Shown here piece after piece: positions 1-8,005 of a DNA stretch of 64,000 bases. A model generated the notes under the pieces. That model saw only the letters and a program-made list of their open reading frames with translations, did no database searches and had not been told where the DNA came from. Source of the DNA: an uncultured Flavobacteriaceae bacterium (lineage in GTDB: Bacteria > Bacteroidota > Bacteroidia > Flavobacteriales > Flavobacteriaceae); assembly GCA_943787295.1 (NCBI GenBank), contig CALSLW010000001.1:763501-827500 (forward strand). The letters run 5' to 3'. Position 1 is the stretch's first letter. Each line of letters begins with the position of its first letter. Position numbers and translations under genes: made by a program.

Positions 1-579
1 CAATTTGCATTAAAAACCACTACGCATTACGCGCTACTATTTACAGGGTTTATGATTGCCTATGGCATTACTCAAATTAGCCCAGCAGGCACCTCTAATA
101 ATTTATTGTATTTGTTTTTCTCTAGCATGATTGCCATTATTGCGATGATACTACCTGGGATTTCTGGTGCGTTTATTTTTATTCTTTTAGGGGTGTATGA
201 AGAAGTATTAGCAACAGTCAAAGGTGCCATTGCAGTACTCTTAGATTTTGACTTAGTGAACTTTAAAACGATTTATACTAAAGTGATCGTCATTGGACTA
301 GGTATTGTTGTTGGGTTAAAATTATTTTCACGTCTCTTGACCTGGTTATTTAATCATAGGAAAGAAGCGACTATTAGTGTCTTAATTGGCTTTATGATTG
401 GAGCTTTACCCAAAATATGGCCATGGAAAATCGAGCAGAAGAATGGGGAGCAAATTATCTTTACAAATACTAACCCCTTACAGTTTGAAGGCGACCCACA
501 ATTGGGCATGGCAATAGCTTTAGTCGTACTGGGTGCGGCCGCTTTAATTTTATTAGAACGCTTTGCCTTAAAAAAATAA
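1..579 (+). CDS. DUF368 membrane protein (5'-truncated by window edge), first of a tandem pair
   Basis: The frame is open from base 1, so the N-terminal part lies outside the window; 192 codons are visible. The protein is a multi-spanning membrane protein with several hydrophobic segments and a P-G-I-S-G motif at about visible codons 52-56, followed by F-I-L-L-G-V-Y-E-E, typical of DUF368. Members of DUF368 have been described as undecaprenyl-phosphate translocases (PopT) that return the lipid carrier across the cytoplasmic membrane for cell-wall synthesis; that role is transferred from the family, not shown here. Only the second of the two PGxSG motifs expected in this family is visible, which agrees with a missing N-terminal half. 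The stop is 2 nt before the next DUF368 gene, so the two are surely co-transcribed. The apparent ATG at 52 is an internal methionine. Confidence 0.85.
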   Translation, partial: QFALKTTTHYALLFTGFMIAYGITQISPAGTSNNLLYLFFSSMIAIIAMILPGISGAFIFILLGVYEEVLATVKGAIAVLLDFDLVNFKTIYTKVIVIGLGIVVGLKLFSRLLTWLFNHRKEATISVLIGFMIGALPKIWPWKIEQKNGEQIIFTNTNPLQFEGDPQLGMAIALVVLGAAALILLERFALKK

Positions 580-581
580 AA

Positions 582-1580
582 ATGCTCCCTACAGAACGTT
601 CTTGGTCAGATGCATTTCTCCTAGTAATAAAAGGGATGGTTATGGGAATGGCCAATAAAATCCCTGGGGTTTCTGGCGGGATTATCGCCTTAGCTGCAGG
701 CTTTTATGAAGAGTTGATTTACTCCTTCTCCCGCATAGATCTAAAGGCATTTAAAATACTCTTTCGTCAAGGTTTTATTGCTTTTTACAAGCATATAAAT
801 GCTTCTTTTCTACTCCTGTTGTTTAGCGGGGTGGGACTCAGTTTTTTTAGCGTCTCTTTATTATTAGATTATCTTTTAAATCATTATCCTCAACAAGTGC
901 TAGGCGCATTTTTCGGGATGATTGTTGCATCGGTGTTTTACATCTGGAAGGATTTACCGCAATACAGCAACAAAGAATACATCTTTGGAATAATAGGGAC
1001 CCTTTTGGGCGTAGCCCTACTATGGATCAACCCGGGTACAGAAAATGACCACTGGTTGTTTGTCCTTTTTTGTGGGATGGTGAGTATTTCTGGGATGACT
1101 TTACCGGGCTTATCGGGCTCATTGTTGATCTTGATTTTAGGGAATTACAACCTCCTTTTAGTCGACTGTGTCAATGCAGTATTTTTTACTTTACAAGATC
1201 TCCTTAGCGGTCAAGGCTGGGGATTAGAGGATCTAGAAAGACAGCGTTTACTGGGTGTTTTCGTTTTTTTTACGTTAGGATCTAGTATAGGCATGGTCGT
1301 TTTTTCGAAACTTTTAGAGCGATTAATTCAAGACTACAAAAGCATTACTATATCGACTTTAGTGGGATTCATTTTGGGTTCTTTAGGCGCGGTATGGCCC
1401 TGGACTGCTAAAACTACAACCGTAGAAAAAGTAAATTTTAGCTTAGCAACAACCCCAAATAATACTTTTTACTTTCCTGATCTAATGTTATTTTCAACAC
1501 TAAGTACCCTATTTTTTATACTTTTGGGCATCGGGATTGTTATCCTGTTAGAACACTATGGCAACAAACAAAAAACTTAA
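582..1580 (+). CDS. DUF368 membrane protein, second of a tandem pair (putative undecaprenyl-phosphate translocase)
   Basis: 332 residues, predicted polytopic inner-membrane protein. Two copies of the family motif are visible: K-I-P-G-V-S-G-G at about residues 26-33 and L-P-G-L-S-G-S at about 173-179, each opening a hydrophobic hairpin followed by G-x-Y-E-E or G-N-Y. This internal pseudo-repeat is the hallmark of DUF368. The family has been linked to recycling of undecaprenyl phosphate (PopT). The gene starts 2 nt after the stop of a related DUF368 gene and its 3' end overlaps aroE by 23 nt, so the three form one operon. It is diverged from its upstream neighbour rather than a recent copy. The function is from family knowledge; the family call is secure. 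Confidence 0.88.
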   Translation: MLPTERSWSDAFLLVIKGMVMGMANKIPGVSGGIIALAAGFYEELIYSFSRIDLKAFKILFRQGFIAFYKHINASFLLLLFSGVGLSFFSVSLLLDYLLNHYPQQVLGAFFGMIVASVFYIWKDLPQYSNKEYIFGIIGTLLGVALLWINPGTENDHWLFVLFCGMVSISGMTLPGLSGSLLILILGNYNLLLVDCVNAVFFTLQDLLSGQGWGLEDLERQRLLGVFVFFTLGSSIGMVVFSKLLERLIQDYKSITISTLVGFILGSLGAVWPWTAKTTTVEKVNFSLATTPNNTFYFPDLMLFSTLSTLFFILLGIGIVILLEHYGNKQKT

Positions 1581-2307
1581 GTTCGGGCTTTTAGGAAAGA
1601 GCATCGATTATTCTTTTTCTCCTGGTTACTTTGCTAAAAAATTTGAACGAGAAAACCTTCCCCATTGTGATTATCGCAACTTTGATTGCGCGACAGTTGA
1701 AGAAGTTTTTTCGACCATTCAACGCACAGATTTAAAAGGATTAAATGTCACCATTCCCTACAAAGAAGAGGTTATTCCTGCCATGGATCAATTAAGTCCC
1801 ACGGCAAAAGCGATCGGGGCGGTAAACACCATTATATTTACAGAAGACGGAAAACGCATAGGCGACAATACCGATGCTTATGGCTTTGAACGTGCACTCT
1901 TTGATCAATATGATGGTAACCCAAAGAGAGCCTTAATCTTGGGTACAGGCGGCGCTTCAAAAGCAGTGCACTATGTTTTGCGTAAACGCGGAATTACCCC
2001 TCAATACGTTTCCCGCAAAGCAGGAGAAAACGCCATCGATTATGCCGCGTTGACTAAAGCTGTAATCGAAGAGCATGAACTTATCATCAATTGCACTCCT
2101 TTGGGCACCTTTCCTGAAGTAGATTATGCGCCAGCATTAAACTATGAAGCCCTGACAGCAAAGCACTTTTTATTTGATCTAGTCTACAATCCAGCAGAGA
2201 CCCTTTTCTTAAAATTAGGCAAAAAACAAGGGGCCGGAATCGCCAATGGCGCAGACATGCTTGTACATCAAGCAAATCGTTCTTGGGAACTCTGGATGGA
2301 AGAATAA
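1558..2307 (+). CDS. aroE: Shikimate dehydrogenase
   Basis: 249 residues, cytoplasmic. It reduces 3-dehydroshikimate to shikimate with NADPH in the aromatic amino acid pathway. Visible motifs: S-F-S-P at residues 19-22 (shikimate-binding serines), N-V-T-I-P-Y-K at 63-69 with catalytic Lys69, G-D-N-T-D near residue 100 with the catalytic Asp, G-T-G-G-A-S-K-A near 127-134 (NADP-binding loop), and N-C-T-P-L-G near 178. Length is slightly shorter than the roughly 270 residues of the E. coli enzyme, as usual in Bacteroidota. The ATG at 1558 lies inside the end of the preceding DUF368 gene (23 nt overlap), and the first strand K-F-G-L-L-G follows directly, so this start is well placed. Confidence 0.95.
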   Translation: MATNKKLKFGLLGKSIDYSFSPGYFAKKFERENLPHCDYRNFDCATVEEVFSTIQRTDLKGLNVTIPYKEEVIPAMDQLSPTAKAIGAVNTIIFTEDGKRIGDNTDAYGFERALFDQYDGNPKRALILGTGGASKAVHYVLRKRGITPQYVSRKAGENAIDYAALTKAVIEEHELIINCTPLGTFPEVDYAPALNYEALTAKHFLFDLVYNPAETLFLKLGKKQGAGIANGADMLVHQANRSWELWMEE

Positions 2308-2367
2308 TCCATTGAATTTATTTTTTGTAATTTTAAGCTAGATAGAATCTATTCAAACACCTTTGTC

Positions 2368-4296
2368 ATGCAAATGGAACCTACATTGTCACCTGAAGAA
2401 AATCAAGATAAACTTGAGCAAACAGGGGAAGAAAAAACGACCACTTCTACTTCAGAAAAAGAAGAGAAAAAAGAGGCACTAGAAGAAAAAGAGGCGAGCA
2501 AACCTGAAACCGCCCCTATTCCTAGTCTAGAAATCGCGATTGATCAACTCGCCTTAGAAGATTTTGCTGGAGCTATAGAAAAGGTGCTCAAGAATGACCA
2601 ATGGATGAAACTAGGTCAGCTTGTTAGAGACTTACAGCAAAGTTTTGACAGCCAATTCTTAAAAGTACTCCAAACTAAAAAAGCAGAATTTATTGAAGAA
2701 GGCGGCAACGAAATAGACTTTTATTTTGCCCCTGAATACAAGAAAAACTTTAGCGCTTTATTAAAAGATTACAAGCAGAAAAAAGGCAAACACTTTAAAG
2801 AATTAGAGGCAAGCCAAAAAGCCAACCTTAACCGCAAAAAAGAAATCATCGAAGAAATCAAATCTTTGATTGACCAAAGCGAACACAATAACAGCAGCTA
2901 TCGACAATTTAAAAACCTACAAGAAGCTTTTCACAATACTGGCTTAGTCCCCAGAAATGAAGCCAATAATATCTGGCAGACCTATAAATTCCATGTAGAA
3001 CGTTTTTATGACTTCTTGCACCTCAACAGGGATTTACGCGACGCCGACTTTAAACACAATTATACCGAGAAATTAAAAATCATTGAACGTGCAGAAGCAT
3101 TAGCAAAACAGACCGATGTTATTTCTTCCATTCGTGAACTCAATGTTTTGCACCGCTTGTGGAAAAATGACTTAGGCCCTGTTGCAAAAGAACACAGAGA
3201 AGATTTATGGAATCGCTTTCAAGCGGCCACTAAAGTGATTCATCACCTAAAGAATGAATACAATAAAAACATTGATAGCATTCATAGTGAGAATCTAGTT
3301 TTAAAAGACAAACTGCTAAACGACATCGCAGCGGTCATTCAATCAGCACCTACAAACCACAATGCATGGCAAAATGCCATTAAAAAGGTCCATGGTCTTA
3401 AAGAACAATTTCATACAGCGGGAAGAGTCCCTAAAAATGAAAACAAACGACTGTGGAATACTTTTAGAGAACTGAGCCGAGAATTCAATCAAGCCAAAAA
3501 CATTTTCTATAAAGAACAAAAAAACCAAGAGAAACAATTTATTGAGGCGAAGAAGGCTTTGATTCAAGAAGTCGCTACTATTCTAGATGATCCCAATTGG
3601 AGAGATTATGTAGGTCGTATGAAAGCTGTACAAACAGACTGGAAAAAAACAGGACGTATCTCTAGAAAAATTTCCAATAAATTATGGGAAGAGTTTAAAG
3701 CCTTGACCAATCTTTACTTTGACCGACTTAAAAACAAGGTTGAAGCATTTAGCGCAGCAGATCAAGCACAACTCGCTTCGCAAAATAATTTTGTAGAAGC
3801 TTTGCTTAAAGCAGAAGCGCCCACCACCCCTAAAAAGTTAGAGCATTTTATTGATGAACAGGCAGAGCAATGGCTTAGTCTAAACCCCCAGCCTAACTCT
3901 CCTGCACAGAAAAAACTTATTCAACATCTGGTTCAACTATGGGAGGCCACCTCTTTATCTGCAAAAGATAAAGCCACACAGAAGTTTAACACCCAACTCG
4001 CCTTAATTAAAAACGATGAAGCTGGCTTAAATAAAGAGCATACTTTTCTCAAGAAAAAAATTGATGAAATCAATACAGAATTGATTCAATTGCAGAACAA
4101 CTTACAGTTCTTTAGCAGCAGCAGTAATGACAATCCTGTGGTGGTAGAAGTTACTTCAAAAATCGAAAAGCTCTCTGCACAAAAAGAAGCGTTTGAAGAG
4201 AAAACAAATGCGATTAAATCGTTAAAACGCAGCCTAAAGAAAAAACAACAAGCTGAAGAAGAAAGTGATCAAGAGGAATTAAGTACAGAAGATTAG
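2368..4296 (+). CDS. DUF349 domain-containing protein
   Basis: 642 residues, soluble and highly charged. Residues 1-50 are a low-complexity Glu/Lys/Thr tail. From about residue 200 to 460 there are four similar helical repeats, each with a conserved tryptophan (I-W-Q-T-Y, L-W-N-R-F, L-W-N-T-F, L-W-E-E-F) about 75 residues apart, matching DUF349. The last 100 residues are Lys/Glu-rich and probably coiled coil. The biochemical function of the family is unknown to me. The gene starts 60 nt after aroE and converges on mazG with only 2 nt between the stops. The ATG at 2368 is followed four codons... later by another in-frame Met at codon 3, so the exact start may be six bases downstream. Confidence 0.85.
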   Translation: MQMEPTLSPEENQDKLEQTGEEKTTTSTSEKEEKKEALEEKEASKPETAPIPSLEIAIDQLALEDFAGAIEKVLKNDQWMKLGQLVRDLQQSFDSQFLKVLQTKKAEFIEEGGNEIDFYFAPEYKKNFSALLKDYKQKKGKHFKELEASQKANLNRKKEIIEEIKSLIDQSEHNNSSYRQFKNLQEAFHNTGLVPRNEANNIWQTYKFHVERFYDFLHLNRDLRDADFKHNYTEKLKIIERAEALAKQTDVISSIRELNVLHRLWKNDLGPVAKEHREDLWNRFQAATKVIHHLKNEYNKNIDSIHSENLVLKDKLLNDIAAVIQSAPTNHNAWQNAIKKVHGLKEQFHTAGRVPKNENKRLWNTFRELSREFNQAKNIFYKEQKNQEKQFIEAKKALIQEVATILDDPNWRDYVGRMKAVQTDWKKTGRISRKISNKLWEEFKALTNLYFDRLKNKVEAFSAADQAQLASQNNFVEALLKAEAPTTPKKLEHFIDEQAEQWLSLNPQPNSPAQKKLIQHLVQLWEATSLSAKDKATQKFNTQLALIKNDEAGLNKEHTFLKKKIDEINTELIQLQNNLQFFSSSSNDNPVVVEVTSKIEKLSAQKEAFEEKTNAIKSLKRSLKKKQQAEEESDQEELSTED

Positions 4297-4298
4297 AC

Positions 4299-5078
4299 TT
4301 ACTGCTTTTTCGCTTCCTCCCAGTAAACATCCATTTCTGCCAGGGTCATGTCTTGCAGGGATTTACCTAAGGCTTTGGCTTTTGCCTCTAAATAATTAAA
4401 ACGTTGGGTAAATTTTTGATTGGTGCGTTCTAGTGCGGTATCTGGATTGATTTTTAAGAAACGGGCATAGTTGATCATAGAAAAGAGCACATCGCCAAAT
4501 TCAGCTTCCATATCGTTAGGATTACCTTGTGCAACTTCGGTTTGGAATTCAGACAATTCTTCCTGCACCTTTTCCCAGACTTGTTCGGGTTTTTCCCAGT
4601 CAAAGCCTACTCCAGCAACTTTGTCTTGAATGCGCTGTGCTTTTACAAGGGCAGGTAAACCCTTTGGGACTCCTTCAAGTACCGTTTTCTTGCCTTTCCC
4701 TTCTTTGAGTTTAAGGGCTTCCCAGTTCTTTTTAACGTCTTCTTCGTTCTCTACTTTGACGTCTCCATAAATATGAGGATGACGGTAAATCAATTTCTCT
4801 GAAATCCCGTGTGCGATATCGGCCATATCAAAGGCCTTTTCTTCGCTGCCCAAACGGGCATAAAAAGCGATATGCAAGAGTAAATCTCCTAGCTCATTTT
4901 TGATTTCATCCAGATCACGACTCAAAATGGCATCGCCCAACTCATAGGTTTCTTCTATGGTTAGGTGTCGCAGCGATTCAAAGGTTTGCTTCTTGTCCCA
5001 AGGGCACTGTTCTCGCAACTCATCCATAATGGTGAGCAGACGGTCAACGGCGGCCAATTGGTCCTTTCTGCTATTCAT
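4299..5078 (-). CDS. mazG: Nucleoside triphosphate pyrophosphohydrolase MazG
   Basis: About 259 residues from the ATG at 5078. MazG hydrolyses (d)NTPs to the monophosphate plus pyrophosphate and cleanses the nucleotide pool. Motifs: C-P-W-D-K-K-Q-T at residues 25-32, E-E-T-Y-E-L near 40-45 and E-L-G-D-L-L-L-H near 60-67, which supply the acidic Mg2+-binding residues; a second MazG half with E-F-G-D-V-L-F follows in the C-terminal part. I chose the ATG giving M-N-S-R-K over the one 21 nt upstream because it opens directly into the conserved domain; it leaves an 8 nt overlap with the upstream DUF5606 gene (stop at 5071). Last gene of the minus-strand run ruvX-def-DUF5606-mazG. Confidence 0.93.
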   Translation of the reverse strand: MNSRKDQLAAVDRLLTIMDELREQCPWDKKQTFESLRHLTIEETYELGDAILSRDLDEIKNELGDLLLHIAFYARLGSEEKAFDMADIAHGISEKLIYRHPHIYGDVKVENEEDVKKNWEALKLKEGKGKKTVLEGVPKGLPALVKAQRIQDKVAGVGFDWEKPEQVWEKVQEELSEFQTEVAQGNPNDMEAEFGDVLFSMINYARFLKINPDTALERTNQKFTQRFNYLEAKAKALGKSLQDMTLAEMDVYWEEAKKQ

Positions 5079-5505
5079 CTTCTTTATCTGCTGCTGCATC
5101 TGTTGCTGGGGCTTCTTCTGTAAAAATCTCTGGGGCTTTCTCGATAAGGATATTATACCACTGGATCACTTTTTTAATGTCTGAAGGGTAAACACGCTCT
5201 TCATCATAGTCTTGAAAAACATCAAAGAAGAAAGCTTCTAGTTGATCTGCCGCAGCTTTAGGTTTGACAGAACACGTTTTCCCTTCTTCTTTTGCATGTA
5301 TCATTTTAAAGATCTCTCTAAGGGGGACTTCTTTTTCTAAGCCATAGATATTGATTTCAGACAATACACTTACTTGATCACGCATAGAGGCAGTGATGCG
5401 TTTTCCATCGACTAGAGAAGTTGCGACCACACCTGTTCTAGTTTGAAGTGAAACTTCATAAAGCCCAGGACGACCGCCTATTGATATAATTTTATCGAGT
5501 TGCAT
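5071..5505 (-). CDS. DUF5606 family protein, Bacteroidota-specific
   Basis: 144 residues, soluble. The N-terminal 50 residues start M-Q-L-D-K-I-I-S-I-G-G-R-P-G-L-Y, the signature of the DUF5606 family found in Bacteroidota downstream of def. The C-terminal tail is Ala/Glu/Asp-rich. The function is unknown. It begins 2 nt after the stop of def (5508) and its end overlaps mazG, so it is translated from one transcript with ruvX, def and mazG. The conserved linkage with peptide deformylase is suggestive but does not by itself show a role. Confidence 0.85.
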   Translation of the reverse strand: MQLDKIISIGGRPGLYEVSLQTRTGVVATSLVDGKRITASMRDQVSVLSEINIYGLEKEVPLREIFKMIHAKEEGKTCSVKPKAAADQLEAFFFDVFQDYDEERVYPSDIKKVIQWYNILIEKAPEIFTEEAPATDAAADKEDE

Positions 5506-5507
5506 AC

Positions 5508-6098
5508 TTATCTTTTTTTAGATTGTAAAGGAAACTTCATCTTGTAATCTACATTGATTTTCCCTTTGCTAATATTGGTTAATTTTCCTTTGATTAATCT
5601 TTTCTTTAAGGGAGATAGTTTGTCAGTAAACAATATCCCTTCAATATGATCGTATTCGTGCTGTATTACCCTTGCAGCTAATCCGCTATAAGTCTCGGTT
5701 AAACGCTCGCCTGCTTCGTTTTGGTAGCGAATCACCAGTTGATCTTTACGCTTGACATCTTCCCGCACATCTGGAATAGACAAACAGCCTTCGTTAAAGG
5801 CCCATTCTTCTCCGCTCTCCTCTTCAATCACAGGATTGATAAAAGTCTTTTTAAAGCCTTTCAATTGATCTTGCTCTTGTGGAGAAAGCTCTTCATCATC
5901 AGCAAAAGGAGTGGCATCGATCACAAACAAACGCAAACCTAAGCCTACTTGAGGAGCTGCTAAACCCACCCCACTAGCCGCATACATGGTTTCCCACATA
6001 TTGGCGATTAATTGGTCAAGGTCTTTATAGTCTGCAGCTATGTCTTCTGCTTTTTTCTTTAACACTGGGGTACCGTAAGCTACGATGGGTAAAATCAT
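5508..6098 (-). CDS. def: Peptide deformylase
   Basis: 196 residues, cytoplasmic. It removes the formyl group from the N-terminal methionine of new proteins. All three signature motifs are present: G-V-G-L-A-A-P-Q-V-G at residues 43-52, E-G-C-L-S-I-P at 103-109 with metal ligand Cys105, and Q-H-E-Y-D-H at 146-151 with ligands His147/His151 and catalytic Glu148. Length matches type I/II bacterial deformylases. The start codon directly abuts the stop of ruvX (6099), giving tight coupling. Confidence 0.97.
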   Translation of the reverse strand: MILPIVAYGTPVLKKKAEDIAADYKDLDQLIANMWETMYAASGVGLAAPQVGLGLRLFVIDATPFADDEELSPQEQDQLKGFKKTFINPVIEEESGEEWAFNEGCLSIPDVREDVKRKDQLVIRYQNEAGERLTETYSGLAARVIQHEYDHIEGILFTDKLSPLKKRLIKGKLTNISKGKINVDYKMKFPLQSKKR

Positions 6099-6530
6099 TT
6101 ATATTTTTTTCTTTGAATGCAAAGATGCATCTAAATAGGATTGTAACAAAAGGGTTGCGCTAATCTTATCTATCAAGCCCTTATTTTTTCGTTGTTCTTT
6201 CTTTAATCCCCCGTCTAACATCGATTGAAATGCCATTTTTGAGGTAAAACGCTCGTCATATCGTTCTACGGCAAGCGCCGGAAGGGCTTTCTCTAATTGT
6301 GCAATAAACCGCTGTATCTTCGGTTCTACTTGCGAGGGCGAATTGTCCATTTGCTTGGGTTGACCAATGACACAAACCTCCACTTTATTGTTAAGGCAGT
6401 AGTCTTTTAAAAAAGGAATCACCTCTTTTGTGGCGAGGGTCGTCAAACCCGAAGCGATAATCTGCATAGGATCTGTAGCGGCGATTCCCGTTCTCTTTTC
6501 TCCAAAATCTATTGCGAGTATTATCCCCAT
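6099..6530 (-). CDS. ruvX: Holliday junction resolvase-like protein RuvX/YqgF
   Basis: 143 residues from the ATG at 6530. The RNase H-fold opens with A-I-D-F-G-E-K-R-T-G (Asp8 catalytic) and continues with V-I-G-Q-P near residue 60, Y-D-E-R-F-T-S near 97 and D-K-I-S-A-T near 125. The family acts in pre-rRNA processing (YqgF) and was first proposed as a Holliday junction resolvase. The open frame continues upstream to 6806 but that part overlaps dapD on the other strand and has no homology, so it is rejected. A TAnnTTTG element (6534-6541) ends just 3 nt before this ATG, which supports the start and suggests a leaderless transcript. Confidence 0.93.
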   Translation of the reverse strand: MGIILAIDFGEKRTGIAATDPMQIIASGLTTLATKEVIPFLKDYCLNNKVEVCVIGQPKQMDNSPSQVEPKIQRFIAQLEKALPALAVERYDERFTSKMAFQSMLDGGLKKEQRKNKGLIDKISATLLLQSYLDASLHSKKKI

Positions 6531-6533
6531 GCA

Positions 6534-6541
6534 CAAATATA
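6534..6541 (-). promoter_or_regulatory. Bacteroidota -7 element for the ruvX-def-DUF5606-mazG operon
   Basis: TATATTTG on the minus strand, followed by TGC and the ruvX ATG. It matches TAnnTTTG exactly. No good TTTG -33 box is seen at the expected 18-21 nt upstream. Because transcription in this phylum starts about 4 nt after the final G, the predicted +1 falls on or next to the A of the start codon. Confidence 0.6.
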
Positions 6542-6595
6542 CATTATGCCCCTGTCTTCGGTTAAATTCTTTAGGAAAAAGTGAAAGAGAAGCTG

Positions 6596-6603
6596 TAAAT
6601 TTG
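6596..6603 (+). promoter_or_regulatory. Bacteroidota -7 element upstream of dapD
   Basis: TAAATTTG on the plus strand, an exact TAnnTTTG match 18 nt before the dapD ATG. The -33 box is poorly conserved. It lies in the 91-nt divergent spacer shared with ruvX. Confidence 0.55.
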
Positions 6604-6621
6604 TGCATCAAAAATTGAAAC

Positions 6622-7428
6622 ATGAGAGACATCATAGAAGCAGCATGGGAAGATCGTTCCCTTTTAGAACAAGAAAGCACACAGAACACCATTCGCCAAG
6701 TCATTGAGCAATTAGACTTAGGAAAATTGCGTGTGGCAGAACCTACCGATAATGGCTGGCAAGTCAACGAATGGGTAAAGAAAGCAGTGGTCTTGTATTT
6801 CCCCATCCAAAAAATGGAAACCCTACATGCAGGTCCTATGGAGTTTCACGATAAAATGCCTTTGAAAAAAGACTATGCCGCTAAAGGCATTCGTGTGGTC
6901 CCTCACGCTGTTGCCCGTCAAGGTGCTTATATTTCTTCTGGTGTTATCTTGATGCCTTCTTATGTCAACATCGGCGCTTATGTCGATGAAGGAACCATGG
7001 TAGATACTTGGGCAACTGTAGGAAGTTGTGCACAGATTGGTAAAAATGTCCACTTAAGCGGTGGTGTAGGCATAGGCGGGGTATTAGAGCCCTTACAAGC
7101 TGCCCCTGTGATTATTGAAGACAATGCATTTGTTGGCTCTCGTTGTATCGTGGTAGAAGGAGTACATGTTGAAACAGAAGCGGTACTAGGTGCCAATGTT
7201 GTTTTAACCGCCTCGACAAAAATCATTGATGTGACGGGAGACGAAGCCGTAGAATATAAAGGTCATGTTCCTGCACGTTCTGTCGTGATCCCTGGAAGTT
7301 ACACCAAAACTTTCTCAGCAGGTGACTATCAAGTGCCTTGCGCGTTAATCATCGGAAAACGCAAAGAAAGCACGAACAAGAAAACGTCTTTAAACGACGC
7401 TTTAAGAGAACACAACGTAGCCGTATAA
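6622..7428 (+). CDS. dapD: 2,3,4,5-tetrahydropyridine-2,6-dicarboxylate N-succinyltransferase
   Basis: 268 residues, cytoplasmic trimer in the family. It succinylates tetrahydrodipicolinate in the lysine/meso-diaminopimelate pathway, feeding peptidoglycan synthesis. The C-terminal two thirds is a left-handed beta helix built from hexapeptide repeats (V-N-I-G-A-Y, V-D-E-G-T-M, A-Q-I-G-K-N, V-H-L-S-G-G, with G-G-V-G-I-G-G-V-L-E-P-L). D-E-G-T-M-V-D-T-W-A-T-V-G-S is the substrate-binding stretch. It leads a plus-strand operon with the threonylcarbamoyl-AMP synthase gene 10 nt behind. lysA, the last step of the same pathway, lies 11 kb away. Confidence 0.96.
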   Translation: MRDIIEAAWEDRSLLEQESTQNTIRQVIEQLDLGKLRVAEPTDNGWQVNEWVKKAVVLYFPIQKMETLHAGPMEFHDKMPLKKDYAAKGIRVVPHAVARQGAYISSGVILMPSYVNIGAYVDEGTMVDTWATVGSCAQIGKNVHLSGGVGIGGVLEPLQAAPVIIEDNAFVGSRCIVVEGVHVETEAVLGANVVLTASTKIIDVTGDEAVEYKGHVPARSVVIPGSYTKTFSAGDYQVPCALIIGKRKESTNKKTSLNDALREHNVAV

Positions 7429-7438
7429 CCTTGGCCTT

Positions 7439-8005
7439 ATGGAGGACTTTACACCTCAGCTAAACGACGCACTCGCTCATTTGAAACAAGATGGCGTAAT
7501 GCTTTATCCCAGTGATACCATTTGGGGAATAGGCTGTGATGCTCGTTCTAGCAAAGCGGTTGAAGCCGTTTATCGCTTAAAACAACGCGAGGATAGTAAA
7601 GCTTTGATTTGTTTAGTCGCCAATCGCGAGATGTTAGAAGCCTATGTGGGTCAAATCCCCGAAGCGCTTCTCCCTTATTTAGAGGAAGAACGCCCTACCA
7701 CCATCATCTACCCTAAAGTCAAAGGGCTTAGCGAGCGCCTTTGTGCAGAAGATGGCAGTATAGGGATTCGTATCGCCAAAGATGCGTTCTGCCGAAAATT
7801 GATTCAAGCCCTAGGGGCGCCTATTGTCTCTACTTCGGCTAATATCAGCGGAGCAGCGAGTCCGCAACAATACAAAGACATCGCCTCAGAAATTTTGACT
7901 GGGGTGGATCATATTGTACCTTTAAGACAAAATGAAAGACAAACACAGGCCTCACAGATCATCCGTTTTCAAGCAGATAACAGTATCGCCATATTACGTC
8001 CCTAA
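7439..8005 (+). CDS. tsaC: L-threonylcarbamoyladenylate synthase (YrdC/Sua5 domain)
   Basis: 188 residues, a single YrdC domain. It makes threonylcarbamoyl-AMP from threonine, bicarbonate and ATP for the t6A37 modification of ANN-decoding tRNAs. Visible motifs: [10 protein letters not shown] near residues 24-33, [13 protein letters not shown] near 54-66 (the K-R...K-P-L region), G-I-R-I-A near 103, and S-T-S-A-N-I-S-G near 131-138. There is no C-terminal Sua5 domain, so the TsaC-type name fits. Its stop shares one base (TAATG) with the start of the next gene. Confidence 0.92.
   Translation: MEDFTPQLNDALAHLKQDGVMLYPSDTIWGIGCDARSSKAVEAVYRLKQREDSKALICLVANREMLEAYVGQIPEALLPYLEEERPTTIIYPKVKGLSERLCAEDGSIGIRIAKDAFCRKLIQALGAPIVSTSANISGAASPQQYKDIASEILTGVDHIVPLRQNERQTQASQIIRFQADNSIAILRP

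Noticed and set aside
6531..6806. N-terminal extension of the ruvX frame to 235 codons
   Set aside because: It overlaps dapD on the opposite strand, lacks similarity to the family, and lies upstream of the promoter element that directly precedes the ATG at 6530.
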